From Delphinapterus leucas (taxonomy: Eukaryota; Chordata; Mammalia; Artiodactyla; Monodontidae), in NCBI RefSeq assembly GCF_002288925.2, contig NW_022098031.1, forward strand, positions 16,436,212-16,500,211: a stretch of 64,000 bases of DNA, written 5' to 3'. Under the pieces are notes generated by a model. It ran no database searches and was not told where the DNA came from. It saw only the letters and a list, made by a program, of their open reading frames with translations. The number at the start of each line of letters is the position of its first letter. Position 1 is the first letter of the stretch. This document shows, in pieces, positions 22,776 through 33,135 of the stretch. A program made the translations under genes and the position numbers.

Positions 22776-23580
22776 TAAGTGGTGCTGGGAAAACTGGACA
22801 GCTACATGTAAAAGAATGAAATTAGAACACTCCCTAACACCATACACAAAAATAAACTCCAAATGGATTAAAGACCTAAATGTAAGACTAAACACTATAA
22901 AACTCTTACAGGAAAACATGGGAAGAACACTCTTTGACATAAATAATAGCAAGATCTTTTTTGACCCACCTCCTAGAGTAATGGAAATAAAAACAAAAAT
23001 AAACAAATGGGACCTAATGAAACTTCAGAGCTTTTGCACAGCAAGGGAAACCATAAACAAGATGAAAAGACAACTCTCAGAATGGGAGAAAATATTTGCG
23101 AATGAATCAACGGACAAAGGATTAATCTCCAAAATATATAAACAGCTCATGCAGCTCAACGTCAAAAAACAAAAACCCAATCAAAAATTGGGCCGAAGAC
23201 CTAAATAGACATTTCTCCAAAGATGACATGCAGATGGCCATGAGGCACATGAAAAGATGCTCAACATCATTAATTATTAGAGAAATGCAAATCAAAACTA
23301 CAATGAGATATCACCTCACACGGGTCAGAATGGACATCATCAAAACATCTACAAACAATAAATGCTGGAGAGGGTGTGGAGAAAAAGGAACCTTCCTGCA
23401 CTGTTGGTGGGAATGTAAATTGATACAGCCACTATGGAGAACAGTATGGAGGTTCCTTAAAAAACTTAAAATAGAACTACTATATGACCCAGCAATCCCA
23501 TTTTTGAATCCCATTCAAAAAGACACATGTACCCCAATGTTCATTGCAGTACTATTTACAATAGCCAGGTCATAGAAACA
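22776..23580 (+). pseudogene. L1 ORF2 C-terminal remnant
   Basis: Continuation of ORF2 after the gap: open to 23208 in one frame, then 23228-23575 in another. The second contains a cysteine-rich block with [19 protein letters not shown], matching the C-terminal cysteine domain of L1 ORF2 proteins. Frameshifts and stops show it is dead. Confidence 0.88.
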
Positions 23581-24181
23581 ACCTAAATGACCATTGACAG
23601 ATTAATGGATAAAGAAGATGTGGTACATTTATACAATGGAATATTACTCAGCTATGAAAGGAATGAAATTGGGGCACTTTTAGAGATGTGGATGGACCTA
23701 GAGTCTGTCATACAGAGTGAAGTAAGTTGGAAAGAGAAAAAAAAAAACATGTTAATGCATATATATGGAATCTAGAAAAATAGTACAGATGAACTTATTT
23801 CCAGGGCAGGAATAGAGATAAAGATGTAGAGAACAGACGTGTGGACACGGGAGGAAGGGGAGGGGTGGAATGAATTGAGAGATTAGGTTTGACATAAATA
23901 CACTACCATGTGTAAAATAGTTAGCTGGTGGGAACCTGTAGTGTAGCACAGGGAGCCGAGCTCAGTGCTTTGTGATGACCTAGATGGGTGGGATGGGGTG
24001 GGGGATGAGAGGGAGGTCCAAGAGGGAGAGGATATATGTATACATATAGCTGATTCACTTCATTGTACAGCAGAAACTAACAGCATTGTAAAGCAATTAT
24101 ACTCCAATAAAAAAAAATTATTGGAAGGAGGTAAACCAAAATGGTAACAGTAAAACAAACAAAACAAAACTCACTGTTATT

Positions 24182-24620
24182 TAATTTTGTTTTTGTTTTG
24201 ATGGTGAGGAGAGAGAGAGTATTAAAATACAGATGTATCTCAAAAGATAAAACCTGTATTTGACATGTACCTCAGAGAAATGTTTAATCAGACTTTGTGG
24301 GGTGTCCAGTAAGCATTTTTCTACGTTCTGTAACTCTTTGCAAATGAAAACTCTCTTCCGATAACAGAAAGGTTAGAAGAAAACAGTGGTCTCTACCATT
24401 GTGAAAGTTATAGAAATTGTAGCAGTGCATTTTCTACCCAAAGTGATGATTCAGATTAGATCATGTCATAGTCATATCAGATATAAAAGGTTCATATCAG
24501 ATCAGATTGCTGCTTCAGTTTATAATCTCCATTACTTAAAAAAAAAAATTTACAAAATAAATTCCCAGTGCCTTGAGTTTAGAAGACACTCAGCAAAATG
24601 TCTATTGAGGCAACAGCGTC
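24182..24620. other. Unassigned sequence
   Basis: No repeat or gene seen. A short imperfect duplication TTCATATCAGATC / TCATATCAGAT occurs near 24473-24505. Confidence 0.4.
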
Positions 24621-24624
24621 TACT

Positions 24625-24835
24625 GGTAAGAGCCTCCATTCTGGAACCAGATTGTGAAAGTTGAAGTTTCAGCTCTACCACTTACTGTGAATGATTTTGA
24701 GCAAGTATCTTTTTTTTTGCTTTAGTTTCCTCATCTGTAAAATGAGGATAATAACAGTGCCCACTCTCAAAGTGTTGTTGCAAGGATTAAATGGAAAAAT
24801 ACAAAACAAAACTGTAGAACATGGTGGACCCATAG
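24625..24835 (+). repeat. MIR SINE
   Basis: Clear MIR: CTGGTAAGAGCCTCCATTCT, CAGCTCTACCACTTACTGTG, TTTAGTTTCCTCATCTGTAA, AATGAGGATAATAACAGTGC and GTTGTTGCAAGGATTAAATG in consensus order. Confidence 0.9.
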
Positions 24836-25742
24836 TTACTGTAATGTATTAACTGTTCAGTGAGTGAGTGAATGACACAAATTATTCTTAAGAGACTGTA
24901 TTTTTAAATTATGATGGATATTCTTCAGAATTCAATTGAAATGTTCCATTGTGATTGAATGAAACTGGTTATTATTTCGATAATATGATGTAATTACTGT
25001 CTTTTCTTGACTTCAGAGCCCACATCAAAAGACTCTGTGAGCTCATGAGCTCAATGAAAATTGGAATCTGCTTTTGGTTCTGTTCCTAACTTGCTTAGGA
25101 AAAATTATTTAACATTTTTAGACTGAGGTTTTTTTTCCCATTTGTAAAATGAGAAAAGTAATACATGCTTTTTCTATTTTACATAGACTTATTTAAATTA
25201 TAAAATTAATGTGACAATAATTGTGAAGGTAACTTGAAATGTTAAAATGATTCAATAATTGCAAAGGTAGTTTAATTCTATAAGTAGAAGTAATACTTAG
25301 GGGAAGGTTTTAATGCTAAGAGAAAATAGACCATTTGTGAAAATTTTTTTCATGAATAGTTGTATAGACTATTCTTCATAGACATTAATATAAAGTGAAG
25401 TTGAGGCCATTTTTTTCTTTTTGGTCACCTTGTAAATTTTATAAGCATGTTATGTATGAATGTATAGTCTTACAAAGTAGGAATCATTGTTTTATAAATA
25501 ATGAAATTGAAGACCAGAGAAATTCAGAGATTTACTAGATCCACATTGAATAATGTACAGATTTTAGAATTTTGTAAAGTTCACATATGTGGAAATCAAA
25601 GAAGCTATAACAGTAGCATACATTCTTCTCCCCATGTCTGTTGTTGTTTTTCTATTTTTCCCTCCTCTCCCTGCCCAGGAGGTAATTCAATATAGCGCAA
25701 GATTATGTGGTAGGAAAGAACTATTATAAGTAGGAAGGTTAG
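24836..25742. other. Unassigned AT-rich sequence
   Basis: A weak MIR-like patch may lie at about 25060-25180 (CCCATTTGTAAAATGAGAAA). Nothing else recognised. Confidence 0.4.
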
Positions 25743-25864
25743 TGTGGGAGGCAGAGTGTTAAGATGGCCCACAAGTTTTCTACCTTCTGCTGTATGTCTT
25801 TATATAATTCCCTCTCTTCAAATTTGAGCCTGAATTAGGCATCTGATGAAGCTTTAAAAAGGGG

Positions 25865-27813
25865 AATGAAAGATCATAAAGACAAATTAAGAAAACACTC
25901 CCATTCACCATTGCAACAAAAAGAATGAAATAACTAGGAATAAACCTACCTAAGGAGACAAAAGACCTGTATGCAGAAAACTATAAGACACTGATGAAAG
26001 AAATTAAAGATGACACAAACAGATGGAGAGATATTCCATGTTCTTGGATGGGAAGAATCAACACTGTGAAAATGATTATACTGCCCAAAGCAATCTACAG
26101 ATTCAATGCAATCCCTATCAAACTACCAAGGGCATTTTTCACAGAACTAGAACAAAAAATTTCACAATTTATATGGAAACACAAAGACCCTGAATGGTCA
26201 AAGCAATCTTGAGAAAGAAAAACGGAGCTGGAGGAATCACGCTCCCAGACTTCAGACTATACTATAAAGCTACACTAATCAAGACAGTATGGTACTGGCA
26301 GAAAAACAGAAATATAGATCAATGGGACAGGATAGAAAGCCCAGAGATAAACCCATGCACATGTGGTCACCTTATCTTTGATAAAGGAGGCAAGAATATA
26401 CAGTGGAGAAAAGACAGCCTCTTCAATGAGTGGTCTGGGAAAACTGGACAGCTACATGTAAAAGAATGAAATTAGAACCCTCCCTAACACCATACACAAA
26501 AATAAACTCAAAATGGATTAAAGACCTAAATGTAAGGCCAGACACTATCAAACTCTTAGAGGAAAACATAGGCAGAACACTCTATGACATAAATCACAGC
26601 AAGATTCTTTTGACCCACCTCCTAGAGAAATGGAAATAAAAACAAAAATAAACAAATGGGACCTAATGAAACTTAAAAGCTTTTGCACAGCAAAGGAAAC
26701 CATAAATAAGATGAAAGACAACCATCAGAATGGGAGAAAATATTTGCAAAGGAAGCAACTGACAAAGGATTAATATCCAAAATTTACAAGCATGCAGCTC
26801 AATACCAAAAAAAGAAAAAAATAAAAAACCCCATCCAAAAATGGGCAGAAGATCTAAATACACATTTCTCCAAAGAAGATATACAGATTGCCAACAAACA
26901 CATGAAAGGATGCTCAACATCACTAATCATTAGAGAAATGCAAATCAAAACTACCATGAGGTAGCACCTCACACAAGTCAGAATGGCCATCATCAAAAAG
27001 TCTACAAACAATAAATGCTGGAGAGGGCGTGGAGAAAAGGGAGCCCTCTTGCACTGTTGGTGGGAATGTAAATTGATATAGCCACTATGGAGAACAGTAT
27101 GGAGGTTCCTTAAAGAACTAAAAATAGAACTACCATGTGACCCAGCAATCCCACTACTGGGCATATACCCTGAGAAAACCATAATTCAAAAAGAGTCACG
27201 TACCACAATGTTCATTGCCACTCTATTTACAATAGCCAGGACATGGAAGCAACATACATGTCCATCGACAGATGAATGGATAAAGAAGATGTGGCACATA
27301 TATACAGTGGAATATTACTCAGCCATAAAAAGAAACGAAATTGAGTTACTTGTAGTGAGGTGGATGGACCTAGAGACTGTCATACAGAGTGAAGTAAGTC
27401 AGAAAGAGAAAAACAAAAACAGTATGCTAATACATATATATGGAATCTAAAAAAAAAAAAAAGGTTCTGAAGAACCTAGGGGCAGGACAGGAATAAAGAT
27501 GCAGATTTAAAGAATGGACTTGAGGACACGGGGAGGGGGAAGGGTAAGCTGGGACGAAATGAGAGAGTAGCATGGACATAATACACACTACCAAATGTAA
27601 AATAGATAGCTAGTGGGAAGCAGCCGCATAGCACAGGGAGATCAGCTTGGTGCTTTATGACCACCTAGAGGGGTGGGATAGGGAGGGTGGGAGGGAGATG
27701 CAAGAGGGAGGAGATATGGGGATATATGTATATGTGTAGCTGATTCATTTTGTTATAAAGCAGAAACTAACACACCATTGTAAAGCAATTATACTCGAAT
27801 AAAGATGTTAAAA
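25865..27813 (+). mobile_element. 5'-truncated L1 LINE
   Basis: Starts mid-ORF2 at AATGAAAGATCATAAAGACA, which aligns with the same ORF2 position in the 21-24 kb copy, and ends after AATAAAGATGTT plus an A-run. AAAAAGGGG on both sides may be the target duplication, but this is short and low-complexity. Confidence 0.92.
25994..27450 (+). pseudogene. L1 ORF2 C-terminal half remnant
   Basis: Open pieces in shifting frames (25994-26212, 26194-26469, 26430-26639, 27208-27450) encode the region downstream of the reverse-transcriptase core, including [17 protein letters not shown] and the terminal block that leads into the 3' UTR. Stops and frameshifts throughout; no catalytic core because of truncation. 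Confidence 0.85.
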
Positions 27814-28279
27814 AAAAAGGGGGGGGAGATTTTTCCTTGGTGAGCCTGACCTCATCAGATCAGTCTTTAAAAGTGACCACACTCTTCCTGTAGAATGAGA
27901 TTCACAGAGTGGGAATTTTTGACACAAGGGAAAATCTCTGTTGCTTGCTTTGAAGATGGAGAGGATCACATGGCAAGGAATGAGGCTGGCCTCTGAGATC
28001 TGAGAACAACCTCCAGCTGACAGCCAATAAAGAATTGGGGACTACAGTCCTGTGACTGCAAGGAATTGAATTCTGCCTCAACTTCATATCTTGTAGGAGG
28101 AGCTGCATTCCAGATGAGAATTCAGCCTGACCGACACCTTGATTTTAGCCTGTGAGTCTGAGCAGTGTAACCAGTGTCTTTATGCTTGGACTTCTGACCT
28201 AGATAATTATGAGCTAATAAGTTACTGTTTTAAGCTGCTAAATTGTGCTGATTTGTGATGCAGAGGAAGAAAATTAATG

Positions 28280-28652
28280 TGGAGAGATTAAGGGATTGGC
28301 TTTGCCATTACTGTGCTACTTGATTTGTCTTCTGTGAGCAGCTTCTGAAAAAAATGAATAGGTTGGCCCAGATTAACCAGTATTCCAGATTAGAAATACT
28401 GATTTTCAATAATGGATTTAGTAGCAACATGCTGTTAAAACTTTATCAAGCCACACTGTTGACTCCAATCCTATAGACCCATCAGAAACATTGAATAATT
28501 TGAAAATAATTGACAAAATACATTTTTAACTTCATTTTAAATTTATGCTCTTTTTTTTTTTTATGTCAGTTTACTATCTGCCCCTGTGACAGGGATGAAG
28601 GTGAATGTTAGGAGATGAGAAATGCAGACATTGAGTTTGCAGATTTGGAAGG

Positions 28653-28654
<2 letters not shown>
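28280..28654. other. Unassigned sequence
   Basis: No repeat or gene recognised before the microsatellite. Confidence 0.4.
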
Positions 28655-28708
<54 letters not shown>

Positions 28709-28734
28709 GGCAGACAGACAGACAGACAGACAGA
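28655..28734. repeat. Compound microsatellite (GT)n(GA)n(CAGA)n
   Basis: Three adjoining simple arrays: about 15 GT units, then about 10 GA units, then about 7 CAGA-type units with one G variant at the start. Expected to be length-polymorphic. Confidence 0.95.
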
Positions 28735-30869
28735 GTTGAGATTAAATAGAGATTCAAATGTTCTGGGTCTGTGAGACCAGCAATTTTTATAGGCTTCTGT
28801 GTGCATGGCTAGCCTTTTTTGGAGGAAAGAAGCTTGCAAAAAGAATGTTAGTGTATCATTCCTGGAGAGCTGAGTTTGGAGAGAAGGGTAGTTGCAGATG
28901 ACAACATGACATTGGGAATAATACAGTCTGACTCTGTGGACTACATATGACCTTATAGAGAGAAAGCCTATAGTTGCAACTTAAGGAATTGTTTTCAAGA
29001 AAAAATTGTGAAATATGCACATAAGCTGGGCTGCATGGATCTCTAGGGCCAAAGTAAAGAAGAGTGGAGGATTTTAGGTTTCTCCCCTCTTCCTTGGGAA
29101 GCATGGCATTGCTCTTGTGATATGAAGGCCCTAGATGCTCATGGGTGTACCCAGAGTAACACAGACAAAGCACTCCAGGAGAAGACTGAAACCATTCATT
29201 GAGAGAGGGAACACAGGAGGGCTAACAGTTGATTTGGATGTGGGTTAGGGAGTAGAGAGAGTAAATCTGGAGCATGTTGATTTTGAAGTCCTGCGATATA
29301 GAAGTAGAGGTTTCAAAATATGGATTGGGAACTTAGCATGGGGTTTGTGTTGAAGATGTGGATTTTGACAGTCAGCATATTGGTGCTAGTTGAATTCACG
29401 GGTGTGGATGAAATCATCCCGGGGGAGTATATGGGATAACAAGAAAAAGCTCTGGAGACAGACAGGCAATACTGGAAAATACTGATAAGTTGTCAGAATT
29501 TGGAAGAGAATTGGAACAAAGTGGTATCCTGGCAGCTAAGGGGAAAGAGGTTTTATATCTTTATAAAATTTCTTCCGTGCTTTATAATACCTGTTGCATA
29601 GCCTTAGGGGGATTTAATGATCCAGTCATTAAAATAAATTTCTTCACAGAAATCAGCCACAGTCGATGCTAATCCTCATTTCTTCACCAACAATATTACT
29701 TTTAACAGTTAAGAAGTTACCAAGCATTTCCTCTTTTGTAATTAAACAATCATTACTTGCTAATTTAAGAGGGAATTTTAATTTACTGTTATGTAAAAGA
29801 CAGCTTATGCAGTGACTTTGAACCAAAGTATCAGTGAATATTTCTTTGTCAATTAATGAAAACAGAACACAGAATAAAAGCATCTCATTAAACCATGTTC
29901 TTATGTTTTATAGCTTCTGAAATCACTAGTGTCAAATTAATTGACGTTTCTTTAAACTGTTGGTTTTAAAGAGAGACCTAATCAAGTCAGCCAACAATTC
30001 TCTAGGTTAGTAATTAATGAATTTAATAATTTATCTAGTGTTGAATAATTCCTTTTATGGTTGATGGATCCATAAATAATTAGGATTAGAAGAATATGCA
30101 GTATTTTCATTTATATTAAATATCTCAGAAAGTTAATCACCTAAATCTGGACTAACATACTGGAGGAATCTAAAATTCATTGAGGCTTCATTTCTATTAG
30201 AATTCCACTTCTGAGCTTTCTCCTTTTTAGAGGTTCCAGTTTCAGATTATTTTTTCCCAGAGACTTTGATGTGGCCCTGAGCAGCTATCTGTATCTTCAG
30301 GGCCTTCAGAAAAACTATCTTATCTAAGTAATGTCCTCACTAGCCCATGAGGATACTTATGGGGATGAGAAGTTATATTTTTATTCCTTCTGCTTTGTAT
30401 GTTGTATAACAGTAAAACTGCTGGTTAATGCTGTGGAAAAAAGAATTGGTGGAAGTTGTTGTCAAAAGAGCACAGATTTTGGTTTAGTGCCTCCTCTGCT
30501 AGTTGAGGGCTGGGTACTATTCGGCAGGTCACCAACTGCTCTGAATATGTTTGGTTAAGTACAAAGTAAAAGCAATGTAATGAGGATCAAGAGAGGATGT
30601 TTTTGGAAATGTTTTGTAAACTATAGCATTTAAATTCAAAACTGTGCAATTGAAATGTTATTAGCAGTAATAATCAGAAGACAATAGTTTCATTTGTAGC
30701 TCATGTGGGTGATCTTGGCGATTCGGTCTGTACTTACTCTTAAGGAAGTTAATGGATTAATAATCCTGCAAATGTAAGAACAAAAGCCCCTATTGTTTAT
30801 TGACTGTAAAATACACACATATGTATGGCTGCATGTATGTATATACATATGTGTGTGTATGATCTATTA
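28735..30869. other. Unique sequence, repeat-poor
   Basis: I recognise no dispersed repeat in over 2 kb apart from a very weak MIR-like patch near 30450-30560. It includes the motif-rich stretch at 29640-30190. Minus-strand frame 28856-29173 (105 codons) has no domain. Confidence 0.45.
29640..30190. promoter_or_regulatory. Candidate conserved non-coding element (speculative)
   Basis: AT-rich, repeat-free and dense in TAAT-type homeodomain cores: GTAATTAAAC, GTCAATTAATG, the near-palindrome CAAATTAATTGACG, TAGTAATTAATGAATTTAATAA, AATAATTAGG and GTTAATCACC. Such clustering is typical of developmental enhancers but can also arise from AT-rich composition alone. Only cross-species alignment can decide. 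Confidence 0.25.
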
Positions 30870-31245
30870 ATTAGAGTAGCTAAGCTGCTGCAACAAGTAG
30901 ACATCAAAATAGTGGTTCCATAAACAGTCTTAAGCTTTATCATCTGGCTGGTAGCTCTACTGCTTACAGTCAAACGGGAACAGAGCTGAAATGGCCATCG
31001 TAGCTATGAGAAGGGGGAGAGTGTCTAATCCAGTTGCACTGATTTCCACTCAAGCAGGTGAGGTGACATGTGCATGCATTGCTTCCGCCCACACTCCATT
31101 GATAAGAGCTTGGACATGTGGCCACATTAGCTGCAAGGGAGCCTGGGGACATCTTCAATACAGTGTCTAGCTTGGCATCCATATCCCACCTAGAACTTTA
31201 TTACTATCCGAAGAACAGATAGCATGTCCACCATAATGGGCACTG
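30870..31245 (+). repeat. Ancient mammalian dispersed repeat, family not assigned
   Basis: GCTGCTGCAACAAGTAGACATC, AAAATAGTGGTTCCATAAAC, GCTTGGACATGTGGCCACAT, TAGCTGCAAGGGAGCCTGGG and AACTTTATTACTATCCGAAG match, in order, a widespread old repeat I recognise but cannot name reliably. Non-coding. Confidence 0.5.
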
Positions 31246-32439
31246 CTTTTTCCTTATTTCTCTTTTAATGGAATACCTAGTACACTGAATGATTTACATA
31301 TTAAATAAGATACTGTGTAAATAGTACATTTGTGTCTGACATATGGTAAGTACTCAAGTGATAGCTGCTATTATTACACAAATGTTTCATTTAATAACAG
31401 TGAACAAGAGAGTCTTCTTGGTACAATGCTTGGTATCTGAAAATATGTCCATCTTACCTTTATGAAAAGTTTCCTATAGTCATTAAAAGTTTAAAAATCA
31501 GGTAGATAAAAGGATTCTGGTTATATTAGATGTAAATATTGCATATATGAGCTCGCTTAATGCTATTTGTCATGAAAATAATTAATGATCAAAGGATGTG
31601 GCTTCAGAAGCAAGAGGGAAATGGAATTTATTTTCAAAGTGTTCTATATCTATGGATTCGTTATGAAAAAACCTTTGACATATATTATTCTTACTAGAGT
31701 CATAGGGAAATCTTCAGGCAGGAATGTTTAGAATGTGGTATTTGTAGTATTTTTTTTTTCAGATTCCAGTCTCTCTCCCTCTCTCTTTTGCTTACTTCTG
31801 GCAACTATTCTGCATTGCTTGTTTTTGTTTTCTGTAATACTATAGATGGAATGTGGTACTTCCTGGTATCTAAAGCAGTATCTTGAGTTAGTTTGTTATA
31901 GCGCTTGCCCTGTCCTCTATGCCATTCTGGTGGGAGGATTTTAAAGGTCTCTGTGGCTTCAGATAAGGGCAAGAACATCCAAGAACTATATTTTCACACT
32001 GATTTCTCTTTCAGACTAAACAGTCTCACTGTACAAGAATGACCTGCTCTCGGATAAAAGTCTGTCTTATCAGCTGATCAGGGTATTTGTTCTCTTTTTG
32101 GCTTTGTTCCATCATTTTGTCATTCAGTGTCTTAAGCTGTGGAGTCGGTTATTTTTAACGTTGAGGGTGCAAGATATTGTTGCCCAAGGATGTTGGTCCT
32201 CATGCCCATTTTGCATTTCAGCATACCCATCTTTCTTCAGAGATGGAACTTTTTCTAAGGCAGGATACTTGGAGAATGAGTGTGACAAAATAGTAATATA
32301 AAGAGGTTTAGTTTCTCTGCCTATCATGATATTATTAATTTTTATAAACATTAGGGTGGTGAAGTATATTGCTTGATAAAACACCAAGACCTGGTGTGCC
32401 TAGACATCTGAAGCAGAACAAGGCCACAACAAAACCGTA
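31246..32439. other. Unassigned sequence
   Basis: No gene or clear repeat. A C/T-rich patch lies at about 31768-31788. Confidence 0.4.
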
Positions 32440-33135
32440 CATCCTCCACCCCTTCAAGCCTTCCCCATTTCAGTACTGGCACTGTCATCTGTGCAGTACT
32501 TGTTCAATCCAGATATCTAGGAGTTGGCCTTGTCTCTGTCAGCCAGTTTTGATTAACCCTATATTCAAAACATATCTCAAACCTGTCTTTTCTCTTTCTC
32601 CTGACATTCTAGTTCAAGTCAGCATGGTGTCTCCTTGGTATCCTTTCTTGGATTGTCGCTCCCCGAAAATTCATCCTCTGTGTGTTGCTCTCCTGCTTAA
32701 GAACACTTTAAAGCTCCCCATTCCCACTTAGCAAATCCACTCTCCTTATTCCGGCTTGCGAAGTCCTACATGACCTGCCTGCTTCTCTGAGCTTCTTTTG
32801 TGATCCTGTTCTCGCCTAGCTCTCTCTGCTTCAGCCACGTGCCAAACTTATTTGCACTTAAATCCTGTGCACTGAGTGTTCCCTCTGCCTGGAGAGTTCT
32901 TCCTCCTTATCTTCGTAAGATTGTTTCCTCCTTGACATTTCAATTTTAGCCTAAATGGTACCTTCTCAGAGAGGGCTTTGCTGTTGCTTTCCTTCACATG
33001 GTTACTTTTAGTATCTCCATAGCATTTACCAGCCTCTGACCCCTGTGGCTCTAAGCCCTTTCATCCCTGTATTCACAGAACCTGCAACAGTGCCTGTCTA
33101 CAATCGATTTAATACATAATTATTGAAAGACTATT
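32440..33135 (+). mobile_element. L2 LINE 3' remnant
   Basis: GTTGCTCTCCTGCTTAAGAA, AAGTCCTACATGACCTGCCT, TCTGCTTCAGCCACGTGCCA, CTCTGCCTGGAGAGTTCTTC, CTCAGAGAGGGCTTTGCTGT and the CAGTGCCTGTCTACAATCGA...TTATTGAAAG terminus follow the L2 3' region. The frame at 32369-32731 is a chance reading. Confidence 0.75.

Larger units (their letters stand above)
21321..24169 (+). mobile_element. 5'-truncated L1 LINE with a possible 3' transduction
   Basis: The element begins inside the reverse-transcriptase region of ORF2 and runs to an L1 3' end with AATAAA near 24106. TSD CTCACTGTTATT lies at 21309-21320 and 24170-24181. Between the first A-run (24109-24117) and the right duplication are about 34 non-L1 bases (24118-24151) and a second A-rich tail, as expected when transcription reads past the L1 signal. 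A 100-N gap interrupts ORF2, and about 40 bases present in the 51.6 kb copy are missing near 22565. Confidence 0.93.
25743..28279 (+). mobile_element. MLT1-like MaLR LTR split by an L1
   Basis: The left part, 25743-25864, begins TGTGGGAGGCAGAGTGTTAAGATGGCCCAC, an MLT1-type LTR start. The right part, about 27814-28279, carries TTTGAAGATGGAGAGGATCACATGG, CAGCTGACAGCC, GACACCTTGATTTTAGCC and GTTTTAAGCTGCTAAATTGTG, its 3' half. Together they give about 590 bases of one LTR into which the L1 at 25865-27813 inserted. Confidence 0.78.

Noticed and set aside
22552..23208. 218-codon frame running through the Ns
   Set aside because: It contains 34 undetermined codons and a duplicated segment from a likely unmerged overlap.
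28655..28734. CRISPR-like short repeats
   Set aside because: Simple tandem microsatellite without spacers; not applicable to a mammalian genome.
32369..32731. 120-codon frame with many Pro and Cys residues
   Set aside because: Lies within an L2 3' remnant and has no domain or splice signals.
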